From: Gemmatimonadota bacterium
GTDB lineage: Bacteria; Latescibacterota; UBA2968; UBA8231
Assembly (NCBI GenBank): GCA_018672475.1
Contig: JABHFS010000024.1
Span: 20,059 to 84,058, forward strand
Length of the DNA: 64,000 bases
Direction: 5' to 3'
Shown here: piece after piece, positions 1-9,561 of the stretch
Position numbering within the stretch: position 1 is the first letter of the stretch
Layout of the letters: the number at the start of each line of letters is the position of its first letter
Notes under the pieces: model-generated
What the model saw: only the letters and a program-made list of their open reading frames with translations
Database searches by the model: none
Told to the model about the DNA's origin: nothing
Translations under genes and position numbers: made by a program

Positions 1-1
1 G

Positions 2-493
2 TATTTTCTCGAAAGGGTCGTGCCCGTGGCCGAAAAAGCGGGTGTTAAACTTGCCGCCCATCAAGATGACCCACCGGCCGAGAGCCTCTTCGGCACGGGG
101 CGCCTGTTGACCAATCACGACGCGATGCAGCGCTTGATCGATCTGGTGCCGAGCGAGAATAGTGGTCTAGAGTTTTGTCAGGGTACGGTGGCCGAAATGG
201 GGCCGGAGAAAACAGTCGAGGCGGTGAGTCGTTTCGCCGGCCAGGGCAAGATCTTCTATGTGCATTTCCGCAATGTGCGCGGGGGTTTCCCCAAATTCGA
301 TGAGGTCTTTATCGACGAGGGTGACGTTAATATGATCGCCGCGCTCAAGGCCTATCGCGACGCCGGTTACGACGGGGTGATCACGCCGGACCACACGCCG
401 AGGGTGGTTGGCGACGAAGGCGGGTTGCGCGGCAAGGCTTTTGCGTTGGGATACATTCGCGCGGGGATGCAGGCGTTGGAGCTATTGGACTGA
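2..493 (+). CDS. uxuA: D-mannonate dehydratase, C-terminal part (5' end outside window)
   Basis: This is the C-terminal ~163 residues of a mannonate dehydratase, the TIM-barrel enzyme that dehydrates D-mannonate to 2-keto-3-deoxy-D-gluconate in hexuronate breakdown. The frame is open from base 2, so the gene starts upstream of the window; whole family members are about 350-400 residues. Family marks visible are HQDDPP near the left edge, YVHFRNVRG in the middle, then TPDHTPRV and a tail ending YIRAGMQALELLD. Gln replaces the usual Pro after the metal-site His. The SLC13 carrier, the epimerase and the enolase-superfamily gene further right fit a sugar-acid diet, but they are not in the same transcript. 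Confidence 0.85.
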   Translation, partial: YFLERVVPVAEKAGVKLAAHQDDPPAESLFGTGRLLTNHDAMQRLIDLVPSENSGLEFCQGTVAEMGPEKTVEAVSRFAGQGKIFYVHFRNVRGGFPKFDEVFIDEGDVNMIAALKAYRDAGYDGVITPDHTPRVVGDEGGLRGKAFALGYIRAGMQALELLD

Positions 494-502
494 TCGGCCG
501 AG

Positions 503-805
503 TCAGTTCAGGGTGTGGCTGTAGTAATGGCCCTGGAAATACGACGAGAAAAACCGGGTTAGCAAGGGGTGTTCAATCGGATCCTTGCTCATGGCCAGTT
601 CCAAGTTCTCTTCGGCGACATAGGTCGTTGTTTCCGAGTTGTCGACCAACACGTGATACCAGGGTTGGTCCCGGTGCGGTTGCGTGCGGTTGCCGCTATA
701 CCATTGCTCGTCGGCCCGGCAACAGGGATCGAAGGAGACGATGACGCCGCGGTAGGCGTATTTTTTATGGTGGATAATGGCACCGATGGCCCATCTGACC
801 TTCAT
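503..805 (-). CDS. HspQ/YccV-like hemimethylated-DNA-binding domain protein
   Basis: A 100-residue protein of the YccV/HspQ domain family, small beta-barrel proteins tied in E. coli to hemimethylated DNA binding and to Lon adaptor function. Visible marks are an HHKKYAYRGVIVSFDP stretch near the N-terminus, then QPWYHVLVD, TYVAEENLE, and HPLLTRFFSSYF near the C-terminus, all in the expected order. I chose the ATG at 805 because the family motif starts right after it; the frame stays open to an ATG at 877, but the extra 24 residues look non-family. It converges on uxuA with about 10 bases between the genes. Which of the two known roles applies cannot be read from sequence. Confidence 0.8.
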   Translation of the reverse strand: MKVRWAIGAIIHHKKYAYRGVIVSFDPCCRADEQWYSGNRTQPHRDQPWYHVLVDNSETTTYVAEENLELAMSKDPIEHPLLTRFFSSYFQGHYYSHTLN

Positions 806-903
806 CGCGTAGGGTCTTTCGCTTATAAGGGGTGTAGATCGGCCGTGTCGCGCCGCTTGCGCCCTATAATAAAACAAGTTGGTGCTCGCCCCAACCTTTG
901 TGC

Positions 904-924
904 GATAGCGCCATTGGCGCTATC
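904..924. repeat. Perfect short inverted repeat, 10-bp arms
   Basis: GATAGCGCCA and its complement TGGCGCTATC flank a single central T. It sits beside the terminator at 929-966, between the HspQ-like gene and the stop of the first FlgD-Ig gene. It may be an operator for the HspQ-like gene or a second arm of the terminator region; the sequence alone does not decide. Confidence 0.6.
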
Positions 925-928
925 CATT

Positions 929-966
929 AAAAAACCCGCAGGAGCAATATCCAACGGGTTTTTTTT
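929..966 (-). terminator. Rho-independent terminator of the three-gene FlgD-Ig cluster
   Basis: Read on the minus strand, A-rich sequence leads into CCCG, a 16-base loop, CGGG and then a run of six T, about 22 bases after the stop at 988. The A and T tracts extend the stem on both sides, so it may act in both directions. Confidence 0.8.
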
Positions 967-987
967 AGAGATCTCCGCTATCGGTTA

Positions 988-3354
988 TCAGTAGGCGACG
1001 GAGAAGGCGCGAGTGGCGGTGTCGCTGCCGGCATCCGCGCCTAAGTCTATGCGCAACAGATAGACGCCGGGTTCGACTTGCTCGCCCTTGTCGTCGTGGC
1101 CCGACCAAGTATGGCGCTGCTGCGTGCCCATTTGCTCGGCGACGAGCGAACCGCGCCGACGGCCCGCTAGGTCGTAGACGGAAACCTCGGGGGTCGTGTC
1201 GGCGATTTTGAAAGCGACGAAACGCACTTCGAACGAGTCGTTGACACCGTCGCCATTGGGGGTGAAGACGTCGGGGACCTGTAAGTCGTTGATCAGCAGG
1301 CCGCTGCCGGTCAATTCCGGCAACATGACGATATTGGAGCGGCGCTGCATCGCCTCTACCGATTGCCAGGTGTCGGGCCGCTCACTTGAACCGAGGTCGA
1401 GCGAGAAGACCGTGGCGTTCTCGATCACCCGGGTGGTGAAGGAGACCAGGATCGAATCGTCGCGAATGGGGGTCGGCAGGGCGATAAACAGCGAATCGCC
1501 GAGCATTTCTACGGATGTGGGCACGATGGCCCGATCGCCCGAATTGATCTCGACGCTATTGGTCTCGGCAGCCTCGGTGAGCACGAAGCGCAAAAGGTCG
1601 AAGCCGCTGTCGAGTTCCTCGGCCTTGGGCCAGAGGGTATAGGTGAAACGGGTATCCTCGTTGGGCCGGGCTTCGCGCGGCAGGATACTGCCTTTGGCTT
1701 CCTGTAGAAAGGCGTCCTCGAAATCGATCGACAGCGCGTTGACCGTCGGCCCGACGGCGGGATCATCGGTCGAGAGGATCATTTCCAGTTGTACGAAGCG
1801 GCGAGGGTTCTGTGATTTGAAGGCCTCGTCGGAGAATTTGTATTCCTCGCTCCAGGCGTCCCAGTCCTCGCCGACGACGACGCTGGTGTCGATCTCGCCG
1901 CGCAGGACCTTGGGCGAGCTGAGCCATTTTTCCTCGGTGACCTGCTCGTTTTTGCGGTCGTAAAAATCGTAGACTTCGCTGAGTGTATTGCCCGAGCGCG
2001 AGCGCAGTTGCAGTCTGGCGCCGGTGGGCAGATCGGCGTCCCAATTGAGGCTCTTGATGACCTTGGGCCGTCCGTCGCCGGCTTCTTCCCCCAGATCGAC
2101 GAAGCTGGAGCGCATGATAACTTCGGCGGGATGGCCCGGAGAAAACAGCATCAGCTCGGCCCATTTGGAGAGCCAACTGCTAGTGCTATGGACGTGCCAG
2201 AACAGGTAGCGCACCCGCCGCGGCCGGAACTGGTAGCGCAGGTAGTGCATACTTAGGTCCCCAAAGGCGATCCCATTATGACCGTCGCCCTGGATCAGCA
2301 ATTCGTTGTAGTCGAAGGGATCGGGCACGGGCAGGTCGGTGCCGATGGAGCGGGTGCCGTCCGAGCTGAGGATGTTGAAACCCCGGGCGGGACCGGCGAG
2401 AAAGCCCACCGTGCCCTCCTGCTCTTTGAGAATGTAGATGAAGAGTCCGTCGAGCCAGAATATGGCGCCGAGGTCTGCGTAGAACCAGGTGCCTTGCTCC
2501 AGCCAGCTGCGCTCCCGACCGGCAAAGGCGACGGGGGCGATGGAGTTGTTGGTGTTCACGTCGGCGTCGAAGAGATTGCTATTGGAGACGGAGGTGAGGC
2601 CATCGAGAACGGAGCCTCGACGGAGAGTGCCGATAGAGACATTGTCGCCAATGCCCAAGACCTCGATCTCGGCGAGCGCGCCCTCGGGGTCGGCCGCCTC
2701 GACGGTGAAATTGATATACTGGACGAGTCGGTGCTGATTTTTATCGGCCGGGTCGAGGTTGAGGTCGGGGTCTAGCACCCGGGAGGTATCCCTGAGGGTA
2801 AATTCAAGCGGAATCGTGATTTCGGACTCCTCGTTGGGGCGGGTGGTGCGGTAGACGGGGTCGAAGAGAAATAGGTCGTCGAGGGGGTCGGAGGTCACGC
2901 CGGTGGCGATGAAGACGGTGAACTGCTTGAAGGGGCGGGCGCCTTCCTGGTCGGGGAATTTGAGGCGGATCTCCTTGGCCAGCACCGCGCGCCCCAGGTC
3001 GATCTGCACGAACCACTCGCCGACGACGTCGTCGGGGTCGGGTTTCCAGAAGGTCGCGGGGTCCCCGTCGATGACTCGGTCGGCCGTGGCCTGACCGCTG
3101 CCGGCCTCCCATATGCCGCCGGGGATCTCGTCGCCGCGGGTCTTGGTCTTGTGGGTGAAGAGGTGGGCGTCGGCGATCACGTTGGTGTTTTTGCGGTATT
3201 TAATCAGCTGTAGTTGGCCCGCATCACCAATCTGTACTAGGCCGTAGGGAGCTTCCTAACTCTCCCAAGCGGCGGCGCTGTCGAAGGTCAGGCGTTCGGC
3301 TCGGCTGGCGTAGGCGCAAAGCAGAATACCGCAGAGCAGGAGCGAGATGCGCAT
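988..3354 (-). CDS. Secreted discoidin/FlgD-Ig surface protein, interrupted by an in-frame TAG
   Basis: A 788-codon secreted protein read from an ATG at 3354, with GGAAGAG just upstream and a signal peptide (MRISLLLCGILLCAYASRAE). Codon 33 is TAG (3256-3258); after it the same frame stays open to 988. Aligned with the paralog at 16392-18776, the stop falls exactly where that protein has Trp (FES-W-NPPKGLV against WES-stop-EAPYGLV), so a TGG-to-TAG change is the simplest reading. Domains: two discoidin (F5/8 type C)-like folds at about 85-235 and 250-400, a WDADLPTGARL beta module from about 435, and a FlgD-Ig-like domain with TPNGDGVND at about 700-785. It ends FSVAY. Ligand unknown; last gene of the tandem cluster. 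Confidence 0.75.
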
Positions 3355-3368
3355 AGCAGATTCTCTTC

Positions 3369-5429
3369 CTAGTAGGCGATGCCCAGAGGGCGCAATTGGG
3401 GCGATTGAGTGGCTTCGGTCTCGAGTGCGATGGAAATCAAGTAGAGGCCCGGCGCCAGGGTCTGGCCCCGTTCGTCGCGACCGTCCCAGGTGATCTGTTG
3501 CGGCCCCGAATCCTGGACCCCCATAGCGACGCGGGCGACCCGGCGGCCGTCGAGCGCGTAGACCTCGAGGATTACTGGCACCTGTTCGGGCAGGCGGAAT
3601 AGCGAATAGGCGATGTTCAGCTGGTCGTGGACCTGATCGCCATTGGGCGTCAGTACCGGGGTCGAAAAGGACAGTCCCTGGACAAAATCGGGGGACGCGT
3701 CCGGGGAACTGAGCACCCGCAGGCTATTGGTCGAGACGGCGTCGCTGGCGTCGCCGGGCACGATCGGTTGGGGTAGGGCCTCGCTATCGGACTCGAAGAC
3801 CTCGCCCTCGAAGGTCGCGGCGAATTCGAAGACCTCGGTGCCAAAGACTACGCGGACGGGCTGGTTTTGGGCAGGAGTTATGCGCTCGGGCAGATGGACG
3901 ACGAGGGCACTTTCTTCCTCGATTATCTCCGTCGGGTCAGTCGCGACCAGCGGCGAGCCCATTTCCAGGCGGCGAAAAGCGGCGCGGTTGCCGGTGTGGA
4001 TGCGCAGCGCGTCGAAGCCCGAGGCCTGATCGCCGGTGAATACCGCCTGCAGGTCGTAGGCGAAGTCAGTCATCGCGCCCAACTCGACCTCGGTGAAGCC
4101 GCGCTGGGGCTGGAGGTCGTCGGCGCGGGCGACCTCGCCGAAAACGTCGTCGGCCAAGAGCGGTGCGGTTTCGACCCACAGCGAGTCGAGACGGGCCCAG
4201 GCGTCGAAATCCTGGCTCTCTAGGGTGATGGTCAGCTGCAGATGCGAGCCGGAGCGCAGCCTGAGCGGTTGGCCCGACTCAGTGAAGGGCACCGACCAGT
4301 AGGTCCAGTTGTCGCTATCGTATTTGATCGAGGCGCGGACCCCGGGTTTGGGCTCGCGGGTACGGAAGCTGCCGGCGTCGGCGCTGGTGCGGACAAATCG
4401 GGCTTTGAGCTCCTTGTCGTAGCGCTCGCGGCCGACCTCTTTTTCCAGCCCGGTATTGGTGAATTCGTGGTAGATGTCGGGGACCTCGTCGCGGCCGCTG
4501 CGCACCTCGACCTTGACCGATACCGCGGCATCTGGATCTTCGACCGCGATGCCGTCTTGCATGCGCATCGCAGTCATTGCCCAGTGCAGGCGACCGAAAT
4601 TGGCGATGGTGCCCAAGTCCGCGATCCGGGTCACGTAAACCACCCGCTGCGGTATGCCCTGGGCGAAGAGCTCGAATTCGCCAATATTGCCCTTGATCGC
4701 CCGGGCCTGGTTGCCCTGGGCGCCGCAGTCGCGGCAGCCGCTCAAGGCCTCTTCGTCGATGAGCGACAGTTGCCGCCGCCAGCGCATAAAGCGCACGTAC
4801 TGGCGGGGGAAGTCGATATGAACGGTGGGGTCGTGGTTTTCGCCGACATTGGCGACGACCCTTTCGAGCAGATCGTTGCCCCCCTTGGGGATCGCCGCGT
4901 CTGCGTCGATGCCAACCGAGACGTCAAAGGCGGGTGGCGCGTCGATTGCAGTGGGAGTTCCTTCGAGGCGGAAACCCACCGGCGAGGGAAAGAACCCGAA
5001 CTGGACGGCCGGCACGGGCACCGCCACGTCGATGGTGAAGTACTCGGCGGAGATCCCGCCCTGGGCGATGGGGATATTGTAGGAGGTGCTGTCGCCATCG
5101 ATCAGCCAGGAGCCATTTTCAGAAGGGTCGGGGATGCCGTCTTTGAACTTCCAGATCCGCGGCATCTGGCCGTCGACATAGCCGAGCCCCTTGTCGCCAG
5201 GGTCACGTCAAAACTGCCAGTTTTCCAATAGCGAGAACACGGTGCGGTCGGGGGTCAGGTAGAGCGGCTGGATCGCCCCGGGAGTGCGGTCGAAGTCGAC
5301 GAGGATCTGTACCGAGTCGGTCTCGCTCCAGGTCAGGCCGCTACCTCCGATCTGCCAGTTGTCGAGTTGGGCCTGGCCCGCTGTTGCCGAGAGCAGGCTC
5401 AAGGCGACACACGTCCATAATTTGCGCAT
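3369..5429 (-). CDS. Secreted FlgD-Ig surface protein, interrupted by an in-frame TGA
   Basis: A 686-codon paralog of its two neighbours, read from the ATG at 5429 (GGAG eight bases upstream) with the signal peptide MRKLWTCVALSLLSATAGQA. Codon 74 is TGA (5208-5210); the frame continues without shift through RDPGDKGLGYVDG and on to 3369, so two shorter open frames are really one gene. Visible parts are a divergent discoidin-like region in the first half, a beta module near the middle, and a C-terminal FlgD-Ig domain with TPNGDQVHD and LAPGLYLISI. It ends LGIAY. The stop is 14 bases before the next start (3354), so the genes are co-transcribed. Mutation, recoding and assembly error all remain possible. 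Confidence 0.72.
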
Positions 5430-5575
5430 AAATGGGCTCCGCAGTGGGTGCATTTACAGGCTGTTCACCTAACTAATATGTAGTACAGCTGCACTATACA
5501 AGAATTAAAGTTGGCGAGTTACGGAAAATTTTGTCTATTTCGGGGCTTTGGCAAACAACCGATTCAGGGTTTTGC

Positions 5576-7903
5576 TCAGTAGACGACCGAGACCGCGCGC
5601 TGGATGCGCTGTTGCCGGGCGTCCCCCTCGATATGGAGTTCGAGCAGGTAGAGACCAGGCGCTACCCGCTGGTCGTTCTGGTCGCGGCCGTCCCAGGCGA
5701 GGCGCTGAGTGCCTGCGGTCACAGTCTGCGAACGTTCGGCGAATAGGTGACCGGCCAAATTGTAGAGCCGCAGTCGCAAGAGGCGCGGCTCGAGGATATT
5801 GATCACGTCGGCGAGCACGGTTATTTCGTCATTTATGCCGTCGCCGTTGGGTGTCAGCACCGTAGTATTGAAGACCACGTTGAGCAGCAGATCGCGTGCG
5901 ACGGGCAGGCTGACGATATTGGTGCTGCTGATCACCTGATCCGTGGCATCTCCGGAATCAACGCGTTGGCGGCTGTCGCCGGTGCGGGAGTCCTGAATGA
6001 AGAGAGCGAAGGGGGTGGACTGCTGGAAGATCCGCGCGGTGAAGCGCAACTCGACGAGGTCGTCATCGCCGAGCGCTCGGGGGAAAATTACCTGGAAACC
6101 CGACTCGATGGGCTCTGTCGCGACTTCGATGGGCTCGCCGTCGAGCAGCGCGCCGATAAAGCGCGCGTTTGTCGGCGCTTCGAGGAACAGGCGATCGAAG
6201 CCATTGCTTTTGGTCGCGAGCGGGCGGAAAAATAGCTGGAACTCGTGTTCTTCGCCCGGGGCGACCTGGATCGGAAATATTTCGCTGACAGCGCGCTGAG
6301 AAATGGGGTCATTGAACGCGATTTCTAATGCGTTGAGTTCGACCGCCGCCGCCGGATCGTCAGTGACCATGCGCACCTGCAACTGGGCGTAACGCCGTGG
6401 AGAGGGCGACTGGAACTCCTGGCCCGAGGAGGCGTAGAGTTTGCTCCAGGCGCTCCAATCGTCGCCGATGACCTGGAGGGTGTCGATGCGTCCCTTGAAA
6501 CTGGGGATCAGCTTGTCGTATCTCCGCTCGGTGACTTCCTTGTCATTCTTATCGTAATAGGTGAGCCGGCTTTCGATCTGGTTGCCGGAGCGGCTGCGGA
6601 CTTCGAGTCGGGTGCCCGGCGGTATGTCGGCGTCCCAGGATAGGGTATTGAGGCTCTTGGGGTTTTGCAAGTCGATGATATGCGAGCTGAATTCCAGCTT
6701 CTGCGGGAAGCCTTCGCCAAAGACCTGGAACTCCTCGGCGAAGCCGCGGAAGCCCCGGCGATTGCTCGCTTCCCAACTCTTCCACAACACGCGGATAAAG
6801 CGGGTGGGCACCAAGCCGAACTCGTGGGTGGCGATGCCGGTCACTCTTTTAGTTTGGTCGCTGGCGGTACCCGAGTAGTGTTTTTGCCAGATCAGCGTAC
6901 CGTCGGGCGCCAGTGAGCCGTCGGAGCTGAGCACTTCGTAGAAATTAAACCCGAAAGAGCGCAGGGTCACGAAGAAGTCGACGACCCGGCCGCTGCCGCC
7001 GGTGATGCCGCCGCCAGGCCGGGCGACCACGCCGCCGATGATTTTTATTTTATCAATAAAATAAGTCGCGCCGAGGTCGAGGATGATATGCGAAAAGACG
7101 TCGCGTTCGGCCTGGATGGTCCGTCGCACGAACCATTTCGTGGAGAGATCGCCGTCGATCAGCACTTTGGCATTGCCCAAGGGGATGAGGTCCTGGGTGA
7201 CGAGGGGGTCGAGCACGACTTCGATGTTGCCGCCGCGTTCGAGCAGGCCCAGGGCCATATTGTCGCCCAGCGTTTCGACTTCGACTTCGAGCAGGCGGGT
7301 GCCCGGCGCGAGGGTTAAAAGGTCCAGCCGTACGTATTGGATCGGGGTGTGGAAGGGCTGGTCGAGCGCGTAGGTGATTTCGTGTCGGGTATTCTCTTTG
7401 AAGCGTTCGCGCGTGCGATAGATGACCGTTCCGTCGATGGGGTTGTCGACCTCGTCGACCGCGTGCTCGCCGGTGGACAGCAATAGGACGAAGAGTTCGG
7501 GCGCGGGGCCTGCCGGGTCGAAAATGAGTTTGACCCGACGGGCGGAGACGCCCCGGCCCAAGTCGACTTCGACGGTCCAGTGTTCGGCTGGATCTTGCGG
7601 ATTCGGGCTCCAGCCAGTTGCAAGGTCGCCGTCCATAACCAGGATCGCGTCGCGGCTATTGGAGCCGGCATGGCGGATGCCGCCGCCGAAGGTCTGGGCG
7701 TTGAGAGTGGCGTTGATATCGCGTTGGGCTTTGACCGGCAGGATCGCGCCCTGTGGGCTCAACTCGACGGTGCCGGGTAGCTGCCAGGCCTGCCAGTCGC
7801 GACGGCTGGCAAAGCGGATCTGGTCGGCCTCGGTCTGATGGGGGTAGAGAATACAGCAGAACAACGCACCGGTGATTGCGCCGAAGCAATGGAGAAGCCT
7901 CAT
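5576..7903 (-). CDS. Secreted discoidin/FlgD-Ig surface protein
   Basis: Intact 775-residue first member of the tandem trio. A signal peptide (about 1-26) is followed by a discoidin-like domain with ILVMDGDLATGW and VEVDLGRG (about 75-215), a second one with LIDGDLSTKWF (about 225-395), the conserved module starting LSWDADIPPGTRLEV (about 425) with SPSPRRYAQLQV, and a FlgD-Ig domain (about 685-775) with LTPNGDGIND and VAPGLYLLEL. It ends SVVY. Discoidin-type folds usually bind glycans or lipids; FlgD-Ig-like domains are often found at the C-terminus of exported proteins. AGGA lies about ten bases before the start. The 120-base gap to the next gene may hold a second promoter. Confidence 0.82.
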   Translation of the reverse strand: MRLLHCFGAITGALFCCILYPHQTEADQIRFASRRDWQAWQLPGTVELSPQGAILPVKAQRDINATLNAQTFGGGIRHAGSNSRDAILVMDGDLATGWSPNPQDPAEHWTVEVDLGRGVSARRVKLIFDPAGPAPELFVLLLSTGEHAVDEVDNPIDGTVIYRTRERFKENTRHEITYALDQPFHTPIQYVRLDLLTLAPGTRLLEVEVETLGDNMALGLLERGGNIEVVLDPLVTQDLIPLGNAKVLIDGDLSTKWFVRRTIQAERDVFSHIILDLGATYFIDKIKIIGGVVARPGGGITGGSGRVVDFFVTLRSFGFNFYEVLSSDGSLAPDGTLIWQKHYSGTASDQTKRVTGIATHEFGLVPTRFIRVLWKSWEASNRRGFRGFAEEFQVFGEGFPQKLEFSSHIIDLQNPKSLNTLSWDADIPPGTRLEVRSRSGNQIESRLTYYDKNDKEVTERRYDKLIPSFKGRIDTLQVIGDDWSAWSKLYASSGQEFQSPSPRRYAQLQVRMVTDDPAAAVELNALEIAFNDPISQRAVSEIFPIQVAPGEEHEFQLFFRPLATKSNGFDRLFLEAPTNARFIGALLDGEPIEVATEPIESGFQVIFPRALGDDDLVELRFTARIFQQSTPFALFIQDSRTGDSRQRVDSGDATDQVISSTNIVSLPVARDLLLNVVFNTTVLTPNGDGINDEITVLADVINILEPRLLRLRLYNLAGHLFAERSQTVTAGTQRLAWDGRDQNDQRVAPGLYLLELHIEGDARQQRIQRAVSVVY

Positions 7904-7958
7904 GATGGACTATCCTAGCTCAGTGGTCTGACAAAATTTTGGCACGGGTCGAGACGGG

Positions 7959-7997
7959 GTTCACTCCCTTAGTGTAGTATATACTAAGGGAGTGAAC
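7959..7997 (-). terminator. Perfect 15-bp stem-loop after the CBM9-like gene
   Basis: GTTCACTCCCTTAGT and its exact complement flank a nine-base loop, 28 bases past the stop at 8025 and 56 bases before the start at 7903. No T-run follows on the minus strand, so it is either a weak terminator or a structured leader or operator for the discoidin/FlgD-Ig gene at 5576-7903. Confidence 0.5.
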
Positions 7998-8024
7998 AGA
8001 CAAAGATAGATCGAGGTTGGTTGC

Positions 8025-8663
8025 TCAGAATACCAGATCGGTGAAATCCTCGTACTGATGAAAACCAGGTGTCGTCAGCAAGGCGGTCGACGAGAGCTCG
8101 GGATCGTCGAGGCCTTGGTTGTAATTGTAGCGGCAGACGGCGAATTGCCAGGTGGTGTCGGTGGCGGGAATGCCCTCGATATCAAAGGCCTTCCATGGGA
8201 CGCAGAGTTCGACGGCCCAATGGCCATCGGCGACTTGCACGCGCTTGCTGGCCCCACTCTCGGGGGCGAGGACTTCGTCCCAGGTTATTTGTCCCGATTG
8301 CATTTTTCCCCGGTCGGGTATGTAGATATCCATTATGAAGTCGTTGGGCGTGACGTGTAGTTCCCAATAGTCGTTGCGGTCGACACCGGGTTTGATGAAG
8401 AACTCGGCGACATCGCCCAAGGTCCACATCTTTTGATCGTCAGCCGTGGCGGTCGAAAAGATATCGCTGTCTTGGTAGTAGGTATAGAAACAGAGACCGG
8501 CTTCGGCAGCACCGACATAGGCATGGCCATTTTCGACCGGCATTACCTCGGTGCCTCGCCAGAACTGCTTGAGCGGCAGTCGCGTGCAGTCGCGGTATTT
8601 TTCCGGATGTTTAACCCCGAAGTCGGCGACGTTGCCGGCGACGGGCGGACATGGGATGGACAT
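8025..8663 (-). CDS. CBM9-like carbohydrate-binding domain protein
   Basis: A 212-residue protein that appears to be a single family-9 carbohydrate-binding (DOMON-like beta-sandwich) domain. Visible marks are LCFYTYYQDSDI, DVAEFFIKPG, YWELHVTPND and HWAVELCVPWKAF, which match the strand pattern of CBM9 domains found alone in many environmental bacteria. The ATG at 8663 is chosen because AAGGAG lies eight bases upstream; an in-frame ATG at 8693 lacks a site. No signal peptide is seen, so it may be cytoplasmic. It overlaps the end of the PhyH gene by about 50 bases in another frame, which implies co-transcription. The bound sugar is unknown. Confidence 0.75.
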   Translation of the reverse strand: MSIPCPPVAGNVADFGVKHPEKYRDCTRLPLKQFWRGTEVMPVENGHAYVGAAEAGLCFYTYYQDSDIFSTATADDQKMWTLGDVAEFFIKPGVDRNDYWELHVTPNDFIMDIYIPDRGKMQSGQITWDEVLAPESGASKRVQVADGHWAVELCVPWKAFDIEGIPATDTTWQFAVCRYNYNQGLDDPELSSTALLTTPGFHQYEDFTDLVF

Positions 8664-9483
8664 AGCTATTCTCCTTTTTGTGCCAAGGGTCAAGACCGAC
8701 CAATTTGCGGCCCAATGGTGTCAGTTTGGCCGGTGGAACTTCATCGTGTTCGCGCTCTTCGGCGTAGCGAAAACCCGCGAGGCGGTCGCGCCAGAAGGCG
8801 ACGTGCCGTTGGCGCGCGTCGGGATTTTTCTCGCCAGCCGGCGACATAGTGATATACTGGGCCACGCGCGGGCTTGTGCCGCGGTTGAGGCTGGCGGTGT
8901 GCGGCAAGGCCGTTTGCCAGAGGACCAGATCGCCAGCCTCGGCGCCGATGCGCTTGGTGCCCAGCGCCAACAGATCTTGCTCCTTCGGCTTGGCGCCTGT
9001 GGGCAGATTGGCGAGCCAGTCTTCGAGCTTATGCTGGAAACCAGGCACACAGATAAAGGCGCCCTGCTCGGCCGGGGTGTCGTTCAGGTAGAGTATGCCC
9101 TGGACGCCGAAGGAGAAGGGTGGGTTGTCGATATTCATATCCCAGTGCAGGTTGTGCTCTTTGGCTTCGGGATCGCGATTGGGCGGGCTGATGCTAGCGC
9201 GATCGTGGCTGACCCATAATTTCTCGTTATTCCAGACCTGGCTGAACGCCTGGTGCACGCGGGGGTTGGTACGATTGTCCCACATGGCCTGTTGGTGATA
9301 GACTTCGACCATGATGCCCTTGCCTTCTTCATACCAGGTCTCGGGGTCGTCGGGTTTTTTTCCGGAGAAGGCCCAGACGGCTTGGGCGGTGCGTTCGGCT
9401 TGTGCGCGGTCGATGACTTTGCGGGCGATGACGTAGCCGTTTTTGTGGAAGAAGGCGAGGTCTTGTTGGCTTAGGACGGGCAT
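8611..9483 (-). CDS. Phytanoyl-CoA dioxygenase (PhyH) family protein
   Basis: A 290-residue non-haem Fe(II)/2-oxoglutarate oxygenase of the PhyH family, which hydroxylate varied small molecules. The iron triad is visible as H113 and D115 in NLHWDMN and H195 in LPHTASL, with R206 placed to bind 2-oxoglutarate; GDLVLWQTALPH is typical of the family. A GGAG site precedes the ATG at 9483. The last ~20 residues are Arg-rich and overlap the next gene, so the functional fold probably ends near VGLDPWHKKE. Its neighbours are a CBM9-like protein and an epimerase, which suggests catabolism or modification of an organic compound; the substrate cannot be read. Confidence 0.85.
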   Translation of the reverse strand: MPVLSQQDLAFFHKNGYVIARKVIDRAQAERTAQAVWAFSGKKPDDPETWYEEGKGIMVEVYHQQAMWDNRTNPRVHQAFSQVWNNEKLWVSHDRASISPPNRDPEAKEHNLHWDMNIDNPPFSFGVQGILYLNDTPAEQGAFICVPGFQHKLEDWLANLPTGAKPKEQDLLALGTKRIGAEAGDLVLWQTALPHTASLNRGTSPRVAQYITMSPAGEKNPDARQRHVAFWRDRLAGFRYAEEREHDEVPPAKLTPLGRKLVGLDPWHKKENSYVHPMSARRRQRRRLRG

Positions 9484-9561
9484 TTGTGAATCTCCTGTAA
9501 AAGCTGATCTTGCTGTAGGCGGGCTGCTTGAGGAAATATCCTCGCCGCATTCAGATGAGTA

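Noticed and set aside
4242..5231. 329-codon plus-strand open frame opposite the second FlgD-Ig gene
   Set aside because: Shadow of the high-GC minus-strand gene; the minus frame has a signal peptide and family domains, the plus frame none.
988..5429. Alternative genetic code (TAG or TGA read as an amino acid)
   Set aside because: TAG and TGA serve as ordinary stops of many intact genes here, including the FlgD-Ig genes themselves, so a global reassignment is not supported.
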